A DNA stretch of 64,000 nt. It comes from Drosophila miranda (taxonomy: Eukaryota > Arthropoda > Insecta > Diptera > Drosophilidae). The translations under genes were made by a program, and so were the position numbers. This document shows, in pieces, positions 46,788 to 56,853 of the stretch. The DNA is taken from NCBI RefSeq assembly GCF_003369915.1, contig NW_022881625.1, forward strand, positions 372,001 through 436,000, written 5' to 3'. The notes under the pieces are model-generated. The model was given only the letters and a program-made list of their open reading frames with translations. It ran no database searches and had not been told where the DNA came from. Position 1 is the first letter of the stretch. The number at the start of each line of letters is the position of its first letter.

Positions 46788-47951
46788 AAAAAAAAAAATA
46801 AAAAACTGTGTGAATAATTTGGCTTGACAAAAACTCCACTCGCGTCGGTCGAAAAATTTATTACCAAATCCAACCAAAGCCAATCCAGCGCAGCTATGCC
46901 ACGCGGATCCACTGCCAGAAGAGGACGACGACGACGAGGACCACACGGCGTCACAGCCAGGGATCGCCCCAAATCAGCCATTTCCACTGCCAGCTCCGAC
47001 AGCGCCGCCGACAGCGAAGCCAGCGCCGACAGCGCAGCCACCGGCACCGTGGCAAACGCAGCGATACTGAGACGCCAATCCACCGACTCCTGGTTGGAGG
47101 CACTTCCTCCAATTCCTGGACCGGCTCCAGCCACCATTACCGGGTATGTGAGGACCACATACCATGCCGACACCACCATCACGGCCACTCCGGCCACAAG
47201 CCCCATCCCCGACCCCGACCTGCCCTGCCCCAACAGCTGGGCGGCCATTCCCAATCTCACCAGCCAGTAGCAGTTCCAGATCGGCGACTGGGTGGAGGCG
47301 GTCCATACCCAGGAACGCCAGCAGCAGCAGCAGCAGACCATCAGCAGCAGCAGCGGTAGTCGCCGGCTTGAGGCATTGGCGGCGTCGGCAGCGGCAGCGG
47401 CGTCAGCCAAAGCACCGCATTGTCAAGCCAAGCCAAGCCAAGGGGTACCAAGCGCGCCAATAATTCCGCTTCCCACACTCCAACACACACAGACACGTAT
47501 CGATGCACCGTATGCCGATGCATCGTGTGGAGAGAGCCGGAAACAGCAAGGAGCGAGAGAAGGCGCAAAGAGAGAGCGGGTAACGACCACGAGCAGCCTC
47601 TGCACGAACAGCAGCCAACAAAAGATTCGTGTTCGAGTGCCCGTTCGGGAGCGAGTTCGAACTCGAACCACAGCCATGGCACAAACCCCGCTCGATCGGC
47701 CACAGCAGCGGTTCCAAATGCAATGCACACAGCCAATACCACAACCACAACCACAAATACAATGATGACATACATCAGCACACAAACAGCGACATCAAAC
47801 ACAAAAACGACAACTACGATTACGTCGGCAGCCAGACGACGATGCCTGCTAACAGCAATAACAGCCAGAGGAACATCAGCAGCAGCAGCAAACACATCAA
47901 CAACAACAACAACATCAGCCAACGGCAACAAACACAGCCAATACCGATGAT
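46788..47951 (+). mobile_element. GAG element copy 5 (5' part only)
   Basis: Begins at the standard junction after copy 4. It is cut at 47951, within the middle of gag, where it meets the inverted zinc-knuckle relic. The break lies at ACCGATGAT, present also in copies 2 and 4, so this is a recombination breakpoint rather than an insertion end. Confidence 0.8.
46895..47951 (+). pseudogene. gag of GAG element copy 5, truncated
   Basis: ATG 46895. The sequence follows copy 4 closely but has a TAG at 47268-47270 (in a LTSQ context) where copies 2 and 4 have GAG. Two deletions follow: about 36 bp near 47588 and about 27 bp near 47860. Everything after the Gln/Asn-rich region is missing. The same TAG is found in copy 6. 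Confidence 0.8.
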
Positions 47952-48560
47952 TACACAGACGAAGCCGCGTTGACAGAAGTTGTTAAACCGCCGCAACTTT
48001 GGCATTTAGCTGGGTGCGGTGGACGAAACCACCGCACTTTACACAGACGAAGCCGCGTTGACAGAAGTTGTTAAACCGCCGCAATTTTCGCATTTAGCTG
48101 GGTGCGGTGGACGAAACCACCGCACTTTACACAGCCGAAGCCGCGTTGACAGTAGTTGTCTGTGGTTTAAGAAATCTTTGTGTTTTATGATTCTCTTTGT
48201 GGTTTGTGATTTGAATATATGTTGGTGGTGGACGAAACCACCGCACTTTACACAGCCGAAGCCGCGTTGACAGTAGTTGTCTGTGGTTTAAGAAATCTTT
48301 GTGTTTTATGATTCTCTTTGTGGTTTGTGATTTGAATATATGTTTAGTGGCGCACAGAATTTTAATTTACATTGGCGAGAAAGAGGAAATAAAGCTTGTC
48401 GGTAGTGGTTGGGAAGCGGAATGTGAATGTGTGTGGGGCGAGTTGGGAAAATGGCTGCTTGGCTTGGCGTCGGCATTTTAATGTATTCCTTATTGGCGTT
48501 AATTAAGAATTTTTCACAGTTTAGTTGGGCGGCAAACAAGTTAAGGGGCTCGTTAGTCGC
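47952..48560 (-). mobile_element. Zinc-knuckle retroelement relic, inverted copy
   Basis: Reverse-complement partner of 36006-36450. It contains repeated CVKCGG-coding segments (about 47955-48140) and a tandem duplication of ~118 bp (about 48105-48221 and 48225-48342). The stretch down to the GTCGGGCGACTAACGAGC boundary near 48560 matches the left unit. It borders the Y cassette just as on the left arm, so it was present before the inversion or duplication. Confidence 0.65.
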
Positions 48561-49076
48561 CCGACGTGTCACACCGCTTCATCTGCCTCGTCGATCATCT
48601 GTAACTGTATCTGTATCTGTACAAAGGAGCCTAGAATTTCTTAGATCTGTGTTCTTCTACCATCCTCTACATGGATTGGTTCCACATTAATCCTAAAGAT
48701 GCACAAATTTTATAGCTTGAACAAAAAAAAAAAACACATACAATAATCGCATATCACATATTATGTTTTTTGTGGAGGGGGGGAGGGGGAGGGGGAGGGT
48801 TCCAAAGTATTTACACGGTCCAATGTTTGCACGGGTAATATAATGGAGATTCTCTTGGTAAAGATTTTATTTGTAATTTATTCGCCCAACTATCGAGAAA
48901 GACTCGCGTGTGCCGTACGATACGATCCATTACGATACGATATCGTCTGTGGGCTATTGATGTGTGCATATGTATGTACAATCCGAAGAGAGGATTACTC
49001 TTGTTTTGTTCTCTTTCCTAGATGATAATATCGTATCAGTGGTTCTGGAAGGGGGTGCTTAAACCTACGACGAAAG
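48561..49076 (-). other. Sequence downstream of gene Y, inverted copy
   Basis: No gene. It mirrors 35442-36005, with the same A run (near 48725), a purine tract expanded to GGGGAGGGGGAGGG (48775-48800) and shared CGATACGATATCG-type sequence. It probably represents Y 3' UTR and flank. Confidence 0.5.
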
Positions 49077-49804
49077 CTATAATCCAGTGGATGGGTCGGA
49101 ATAGGTGTCCTGTTCCTCCGCTCGGACATAGACCTCTCCTGTCTTGGCCTCGGGACTGTGTTTGGCGAGGGTTGAGGTAGCACTCGTGGCCGTTGCCGTG
49201 GCGCCGCTCTGGGGCAGGGCGATCGTGCCACCGGATGAAGAGTTGTCCACTGTATCCACTGTGGGGGCTCCTGCCGAACGCACCGGGGAGCGCACTGTGG
49301 GGTCGTGCAGGTTGAAGCTCAGACTGAAGCTGTTGTTCCGCGAAATGTTGCCGTTGCCGCTGCCGTTCAGGGGCTTCACGGACAGGAGGGCCGTGGTGGT
49401 GATGCCGCCGCCGCCGCCCGCACCCGGCCCCACGGTCATGCCGTTGCTGGAGCCACTGTTGCTGTAGCCGTCCTGCTCCTGGGCCAGGTCCACGATGGAC
49501 AGGGACGAGGGGAAGCGCTGAATGGAGAGCGAGACGGGGATCGTGGTGATGACGTCATTGGGCTCGTAGCCACTGGCTGTTGTCGTGATGGTCGGCAGCT
49601 GGGCGTTCGCCGCGATGGGAAGGATGCTCAGGGTCCCCGTGGGAATGGTGTACCCGCCGCCGCTGCTGTTGGCCATCGTGAAGGGAAACGACAGCGTGGT
49701 GATGTTCGTGGCAGCGGAGAGGGCTTCGGAATCGAGAATCGAAGGGAGAGAGATTGTGGTTGGAGTATCTGAATCTGCATCTGCGGGAGTATCTGTGCCC
49801 GGTA
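49077..49804 (-). pseudogene. Gene Y, 3' end, minus-arm copy
   Basis: The frame is open on the minus strand from next to the Mdr65-like donor to a stop at 49077. It is nearly identical to the plus-arm copy over ~680 bp, with few differences (for example ILDSEALS here, ILKSVALS there). The TGA that ends the plus copy is CGA here, so the frame extends to DTYSDPSTGL. The start is unknown. The lack of decay over >200 codons suggests a recent copy or ongoing gene conversion between arms. Confidence 0.5.
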
Positions 49805-49809
49805 CTCAC

Positions 49810-50028
49810 TGCTGTGAACTCGCTGTAAATGATGACCACTGCGGGCAGGGTCAACGCCTTGACGCAGCACATGAGGAACCCAAAGAAGAGCCACGCGATC
49901 TCCCCGCAGGTGGAGAAGCGGAAGAGCTGCAGCAAGCCGATCGGCTGTGTGGGCTCCAGTCCTGCGGCCACCGGCGCCTCATCCAGGGACTTGCCATCGG
50001 TTGTCGTCGTGCCAGAAGCCTCGTCCAT
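49810..50028 (-). pseudogene. Mdr65: Mdr65-like first coding exon, uninterrupted copy
   Basis: ATG at 50028 (minus) gives 73 codons: MDEASGTTTTDGKSLDEAP, then LFRFSTCGEIAWLFFGFLMC, then ALTLPAVVIIYSEFTA, ending at a GTGAGTACC donor (49801-49809). This is the empty site corresponding to the LTR-B insertion, reading GGCAAGTCCCTGGATGAG without duplication. The rest of the transporter (nucleotide-binding domains, other membrane segments) is absent, so it is a gene fragment. Its similarity to Mdr65 is from memory of the family N-terminus. Confidence 0.75.
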
Positions 50029-50786
50029 CTATCGGTACGACGAAGGACGGAGGAATAGTGTTACTCGAGCCAAGACCCGCGATTTATTCACAGACACGGA
50101 CAGAGACAGACGGCACGCAAAGGTTAATTCAATTACTGCCACACTCTCAGAGGCATGTATCTGTATCTGTGGCTGTGGCAAGGGTACAGTAGCTACTTTG
50201 TATCTTTTGCCATAGTTCTCTCTCATTGACCCGCGGGGTTAACGAGTAATAGAATCTACCGTTTATTATTGGACATTCCAACGCCAATTTGGAGCGATTC
50301 GATTCGATTCCCTTTCAGAGGCCCGTACAGAAATCTGTGTGGCGCCATTCGCCCCCTGCCCCCTCTCCTTGTCGTGGGATGGATGATCACCTTTTAATTG
50401 ATTTTCAACACTTTGATCCTTCAGATACTGTATCTATGCACTGATTTCTGCAGAAGATCCGTTACTGCTCACTCGGACCGCCCAAGCGCGACTGCTGGAA
50501 CACCGTCCGCGGAGCCACCCATTTATGTTGATTCCCCGATGTGGATGCTGGACAGAGTACTCGGGCTTGGGCATGAGTACTCGTGAGTGTATCGTATCAA
50601 TCGCTCGCTTTGGGGTTCACAATTCTAATTGATCTCCGCTTTCCGCTCTTGGGGTAGGTTCCGCCGAAAGAGGCGCTTCAATTTACAATGAGAGCAAAAG
50701 AGACATTCTGTAGAGGGTTTTTCTTTTCTTTGCTTTTCTTTTCTTTATTCTTTTTCTTTCATTTGGAGGGTGGAAGGTGCAACAAT
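50029..50786 (-). other. Intergenic region between X and Mdr65-like gene, inverted copy
   Basis: Mirror of 25522-26279 with only scattered substitutions. No gene. The T/C-rich stretch near 50718-50760 is the A/G-rich X 3' end seen at 25550-25590. Confidence 0.5.
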
Positions 50787-51489
50787 CTAAAACGGAGGCA
50801 GACTCTTGAGCCTCCTGCTGGTGCGCAGCACGAATGGTGCCGGCTGATTTGTACCGGCATTTCCTCCAGCGGGAACGACTTCGGGAGCAGCTACGGGAGC
50901 GACTGCGGGAGCGACTCCGACCGACTCGCCTTCATCGTCCGAGCCCCCGAGCATTACGCTGTCCAAAGTAGTGCGAGACGCCCGCAGTGTCATCATGTGC
51001 CGGGTGCTGCGTTCGCCCAAGGTGTTGCGCACCTTCAGGCAGCTCTTCTGCGACAGGGTTTTTTTTTTCGCCCGTACCCAGGGCGAGGACGCGGCGCTGG
51101 CACTCGCCGAATGCCACGGCATGGCTGCTGGTGGGCCCGTCGTCCTCATTGCCGGGCCGTTCAAAAATCGTCTCGAGACCGGTGGGCCTCGACTTTGCGA
51201 TGGTCTGCGATGGCGCCTGAGAACCGGTGGTCGGCGTCAGGCTGGGCTTCTTGGCCAGGCGGCTGGGACTAAGACTGGGCCTGGCGGCGCTCTGGCTCTT
51301 GCTCTTGCAGGCGCGCGGCGTCATTTGGCGCCGAACCATAGTCGCGGTTGCCACAGATCCTGTATCCCCCGGTATACTCCCGGGTGAAATGAGACGAAAT
51401 GAGAAATGAGTTACGACTGTCCGATGGCCGCAGAACCGAGTACTTCCTTTACCTTTAGCTTTGCCTTCAAGTTTTTTCTTTGCAGGCAT
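50787..51489 (-). pseudogene. Gene X, minus-arm copy, splice acceptor lost and frameshifted
   Basis: Exon 1 is complete (ATG 51489 to 51453, MPAKKKLEGKAK plus one base; donor GTAAAG). At the intron end the plus-arm TTTCAG is TTTCAC here, with a ~10-bp local duplication, so the acceptor AG is gone. Exon 2 carries a net 2-bp loss in the A run at about 51059-51068 (10 A here versus A9-G-AA in the other copy). This shifts the frame after VLALGTGEKK. The frame downstream is otherwise preserved to the TAG at 50787. The 78 bp between ATG and the GAG copy-6 end (51490-51567) are host 5' sequence with repeated CAACGAG. Confidence 0.65.
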
Positions 51490-51567
51490 TTCTCGTATCT
51501 TTTTCCGGCTTTTCCGTCTCCTGGGTAAACCTTTCGACTTCTCAAACGAGCAACGAGCAACGAGCCT

Positions 51568-53808
51568 CTTTGGGTTGAGGGCTCTCAGTGCTCCACAGGG
51601 GAGGGGCTGAGAGGCTGGGGTGTGAGCCGCCAGCAACCAAGCGCGTTGCTTTATTAATATTTTTTTGGGCAGTATATGTCTTAATTTAATTTATGTACAT
51701 TTTTGTGTTTGTTTTACAATTCAACTTTTAACGACACTTCAAACACACACTAGTACATTTGATGGCACAATAAACTTTACAAACATATAATACTGCAGCA
51801 ACGAAACACTTGTAACCTCGAAATAGGCCCGCAGCCAGCAGGGGGGGGGGGGGGGAAGTGAAAAAGATAGAGACACAAAATATTCGGCACTTTGACGGAG
51901 GGACTAAACTAAACCTCGAACACGTCTCGACTCCACAACGTTCACGACACGACTTTTCCTTTGGACAGAGACCCAGACTCGAGACCAATCCACGATCGGG
52001 GCAAAAGGCTCCAAAAGTACGAATTGTCAAGAGTGGGGAGGGGGGACTCGTCAAGTGTGTGTAATAGTGTGTCAAGTGGGTGTGTGTGTGTGTGTGTGGT
52101 GTGAGTCAAGAAAGTAAAGTGGGGCCACGCTCAAAAGTATGCTGTCTCTTCCCTTTGTAATTCCCCCTAACTTAAAAATTTGATTTGCAATCCCCTGTGA
52201 GTTCGTCAACTTGATGTTTTGTTGGCTGTAATGCGGTGTGTGGTCTTCAGTCCCCTCTACTACCCTTGCCGCCTGCTGAGGGCAGACGACTAGGAATGTA
52301 TCATGTACATGTGGGCGGGCAGTTTATAGGGGGCGTAATTGTTTTATGCGAAGACTAGCATTTTTGGCTCAATTTAGGCCGTAGTGGTGGTGGTATGGCG
52401 GCAACTGATGCTGATTTGAAAGTCGATTTGAAACCGATAATCAATTGTCAGCACCGTTGCCGCCGAAGATTTTTATCACAGATTGTAATAATTTTGTAGT
52501 GGGGTGTCGGAGAACCGCACTAATTACGAAAATAACAATGGGGGGGGGGGGGGGGGAAGAAGGGGTTAAAGAAATGAGATCGAAAATTCAGAAAATGCAG
52601 TGTTGCAACACGTAGTCAATTGAGGAATAGATAAAGAGAAAAGGTAAACAATGCAGGTGCTTTGCGTGGAAAATAAAAAAAAAAGAGACAAGCACTTGCA
52701 GAAATAACAATACAGATAAGTAGTAGACTGGAGTGAAGACGACGGAAAAACAGGTAATAAAAGAGATACTACACTGGAACAAAGACGAGACAAAACAGGT
52801 ACAATTGATTTACGTTAACAATATTACAATAAACATAACAATTTAAAATAATGTCTATATCCTTTTTTTCTATAATTACAGAGAAGACAAGAAACAGCGG
52901 AGCATCGGCCGGCATAGCAAAACACAATGCTTGTAAAGACATTGCGTTGCATACCGGCCGACCCCGTCGTCCCCCCTGATCGTCGAAATTGGCGTCATCC
53001 GAAGTCGTCAGAAGTAGGTGCAATTAGCACCTCGTCGTCGTCGTTGTGGCTGTGGCTGCCCTCTTGGAGAACCAGTGGCACTGGTCCGGCCACCAGCTGG
53101 GAGCCAGAAGTAGATGGCACACATTTTACTGTGGCGACACGGGTCCGGCCGCCAAAGTGAAATGGATGTGAGTGTGTGTGTGCGTCGGCAATTGTGGCCC
53201 TAATGTAGAGCGAGTGGCACTGGTCCGGCCACCAGCTGTGGGCAATGGCGGACAACGACACACCTACTCGAACGGCACAGGTCCGGCCGCCCAAGTGTAA
53301 TGGATGTTTGTGTGTGTGTGTGTATTTCCATTCCAGGTACACATGGCACTCTGAATGCCACGGCACCTGGTTCCAGCAACCAGTTGAGGGCAATGACGGA
53401 CATGACACACCTACTCGAACGGCACAGGTCCGGCCGCCCAAGTGTAATGGATGTTTGTGTGTGTGCGTCTGTGTAGCGGAGAGTAATGTCGGTGTCATTT
53501 TAATCGTAATTGCAGCTGATTAATTTCTTGCTTTTCCTTTCCAGCTCCTTTGGCACTCTGAATGCCGTTGGCACTGGATCCGGCCACCAACTAAGGACGA
53601 TGGCGGACACGACACACCTACTCGAACGGCACGGATCCGGCCGCTCAAGTGCAATGGGTGTTTGTGTGTGTGTGTGTATTTCCATTCCAGGTACACATGG
53701 CAATCTGAATGCTTTGATGGCGGCAGCGTCCGTTGTTCATTTTTGTTGTGGCATGCGAGTGATATGCATTTGTCATTTAATCCAATGCAGTGGCAGAGAT
53801 GTGTCCAA
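51568..53808 (-). other. 3' region of GAG element copy 6
   Basis: No gene. It has an expanded GGCCGGAC repeat block (about 53095-53700) with an extra segment near 53330-53400 and 53490-53600. C runs on the minus strand lie at about 52541-52556 and 51841-51855, with a CA tract near 52080-52100. The order is the same as in copy 4. Confidence 0.7.
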
Positions 53809-56750
53809 TTAGTACACAGCGTTCCAGGATATCTGGTTGTAGGCCTTAATGTCATCCATGGAGTCGTCATCTTTCCACATCTCATCGTCATCATTTTCTT
53901 CATCCATTTCAGGATCCGTCTCTGGAATGGCGGCTGGCGTTGGCCCTAACGTTTTTTGTGGTGGCTGTGATCGTGGTGGTTTCTTTGACCGCCTGGTTGC
54001 TGGAGCTGGGGCAACCACTGTTGCTGCTGCCATTGTTGGTGGATTTTCCGATGTAACTGCAACTGCTGGAGTTGCCGTCACTGCCTGGGATTGGATGAGC
54101 GAGGTGAGTAGTGACATCGTCACTTCCAGCCTTTTTTCCAATTGCGTCATCCTCTGCGTATTCTCCAACAGTGCCTGGCTGCAGGATCCCTCGAAAGATT
54201 GGCGTTTCGGCTGCATCTTCTGCCGGGAGCGGTTTTTGGCAAACTGCTGCTGCTGCTGCTGCTGCTGTCGCTGTTGTTGTTCGCGCTGCGGCTGCTGTTG
54301 CAGCTGCTGTAGCTGCTGCTGTTGTGGTGCCTGGGAACGGCTCAATGGCTGCTCTGGACGTCGTCGCCCAGTGCGTGGGCCAGAGGCAGCAGGCGTCTGT
54401 TTTTTTGTCTGAATTGGCTGCTGCTGCTTCTGCTTCTGCTGATGTTGTTGTCCTCTTCGTCGCCCAGGAGAGGAGACATTGAGTGGCGTCCATGCTGCCT
54501 GCTGCTGCTGCTGTCCGCGCCAGGGATTGGCTGGCGTTTGAGCTGGCTGTTGCTGCTGCTGCTGTCGGCGCTCTGGATGTGCTGGTGTTGTTTTTGCTGG
54601 TGGCTGCTGCTCTGGCAATGGCTGCAGAAGCGAGCTGCGCTTGCGACGCAACTCCTGCATGGCCACTCGGTGCGACAGAAGGCGGCCCCTTGCTGCCTTG
54701 AATGCCGGACATCCCTTGTAGGCGCTGATGTGGGCGCCCTGGCAATTGGCGCATTTAGGGGCGTTTGCCCTTGGCTTGGCACATGCCGTGGACGCGTGGC
54801 ACCCGCACACTTCATACAGACGAATGAACGCCTGCAGTAGGTGCGGGTGTGCCCAAAAGCCTGACATCTGTGGCACTGGGCTGGGTCCACTGGCTTGGCC
54901 TGCCTCTCAACGATCACCAACTGGTTGCCCAGCTGGGTTAATTGGAGGTCATCGTGGTGGCTTTCATCCGGCTTGGGGGCTATCTCCAACTCGAACTGGT
55001 CGAGTGGCTGTCCATCGGATCTCGCTTTAATGGCTCTAATAAATTTAACTGAATAGCCCAGTTCGGCCATCTGATTTGTTATTAATTGGGTGCTTGTGGA
55101 GTGGTGGAGATCTCGCACGACGATCCGTAGCCCACGGTCACTCTTGTGCTAGTGTGTGTAGTGGCCAGTCATCGCCTCGCTGCCGCTGATGAGCTTGGTG
55201 TGATAGCTACTGTTGCCCACCCTCGGGTCATTCTGCAGCTTGTCCAGAATGGGCATAATGTCGGGGACAGCTGGCAGAATGATGGGGGGGGAAATAATTG
55301 TCGTTGGTTGGTGCTGTCGCTGCAGCATCCGAATTTGTCTGGCATTGGGCATACTCAGGGAGGGCAGCTGGAGCAGCCCAACGCCGCCGCCGCTGCTGCT
55401 GCTGTGGGTTCCTGTGCCGCAACTACTAGTTGCATTTGCAGGTGAGTGAGGTAGAGCTAGTGGAGCATTGGCAGTGGCAGGGGCAGGGGCAGGGGCGGGG
55501 GCAGGGGCATTTTGTGTAATTGTCCGCTGATGTTGTTGCTGGTTTGATTGTTGGTGATGATGGGGATGGTTTTGAATTTGGGGGATATGGGATTTGCTTG
55601 CCTGTTTGTTGGTACTTTCCCGGAGTCGTCGTTTGGCCGATGCATGATTGGCATCCAAATTGTCGTCGTCATCGTCGTCATCAAACTCAACAACCATGAC
55701 ATCACTGTCATCATCATCGTCATCATCATCAACCTCGGCGCGGACGCGCTTCAGTGGCAGCAGAGGTGGATGGGATATCATCGGTATTGGCTGTGTTTGT
55801 TGCCGTTGGCTGATGTTGTTGTTGTTGATGTTGATGTGTTTGCTGCTGCTGATGTTCCTCTGGCGGCAGTGGTGGGGGGGGGGTCCGCCTGTTAACATTG
55901 CTGTTAACAGGCATCGTCGTCTGGCTGCCGACGTAACTGTAGTTGTCGTTTTTGTGTTTGATGTCGCTGTTTGAGTGATGAAGTATGTCATCATTGTATT
56001 TGTGGTTGTGGTTGTGGTATTGGCTGTGTGCATTGCATTTGGAACCGAGTTCGAACTCGCTCCCGAACGGGCACTCGAACACGAATCTTTTGTTGGCTGC
56101 TGTTCGTGCAGAGGCTGCTCGAGTGCCCTCTCGTACTGTCGCTGGTACGAGGTCGTTACCCACTCTCTCTTTGCGCCTTCTCTCGCTCCTTGCTGTTTCC
56201 GGCTCTCTCCACGCGATGCATCGGCATACGGTGCATCGATACGTATCTGTGTGTGTTGGAGTGTGGGAAGCGGAATTATTGGCGCGCTTGGTACCGCTTG
56301 GCTTGGCTTGGCTTGACATTGCGGTGCTTTGGCTGACGCCGCTGCCGCTGCCGACGCCGCCAATGCCTCAAGCCGGCGACTACCGCTGCTGCTGCTGATG
56401 GTCTGCTGCTGCTGCTGGCGTTCCTGGGTATGGACCGCCTCCACCCAGTCGCCGATCTCGAACTGCTACTGGCTGGTGAGATTGGGAATGGCCGCCCAGC
56501 TGTTGGGGCAGGGCAGGACGGGGTCGGGGATGGGGCTTGTGGCCGGAGTGGCCGTGATGGTGGTGTCGGCATGGTATGTGGTCCTCACATACCCGGTAAT
56601 GGTGGCTGGAGGCGGTCCAGGAATTGGAGGAAGTGCCTCCAACCAGGTGGCGGAGTCGGTGGATTGGCCTCTCAGTATCGCTGCGTTTGCCACGGTGCCG
56701 GTGGCTGCGCTGTCGGCGCTGTCGGAGCTGGCAGTGGAAATGGCTGATTT
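53809..56750 (-). pseudogene. gag of GAG element copy 6
   Basis: Minus strand, same domain order as copy 4. Lesions: deletion of the ATG and Arg-rich N-terminus near 56750; TAG at 56466-56468 (shared with copy 5); in-frame loss of ~26 codons near 55190; CAG to TAG at about 55149, just before the PRE_C2HC domain; and a 1-bp deletion between knuckles 1 and 2 (near 54800). Between these points long frames persist (431 residues, then ~100, then ~340 to ISWNAVY). It is the best witness for the correct frame across the acidic run and the Gln-rich tail. Confidence 0.8.
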
Positions 56751-56853
56751 TGGGCTTTGGTTGGATTTGGTAATACATTTTTTTTTTCGACCGACGCGAG
56801 TGGAGTTTTTGTCAAGACAAATTATTCACACAGTTTTTTATTGGATTTTTTTT

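Larger units (their letters stand above)
51568..56853 (-). mobile_element. GAG element copy 6 (nearly full length, inverted)
   Basis: A 5286-bp copy on the minus strand. The 5' junction with copy 7 is at 56853/56854 (A tract). The 3' end, CCCTCAACCCAAAG, meets host sequence upstream of gene X at 51567/51568, with no poly(A). This is the only place where the element's 3' end borders non-repeat DNA. The leader and first ~70 bp of gag are partly deleted. Confidence 0.8.
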
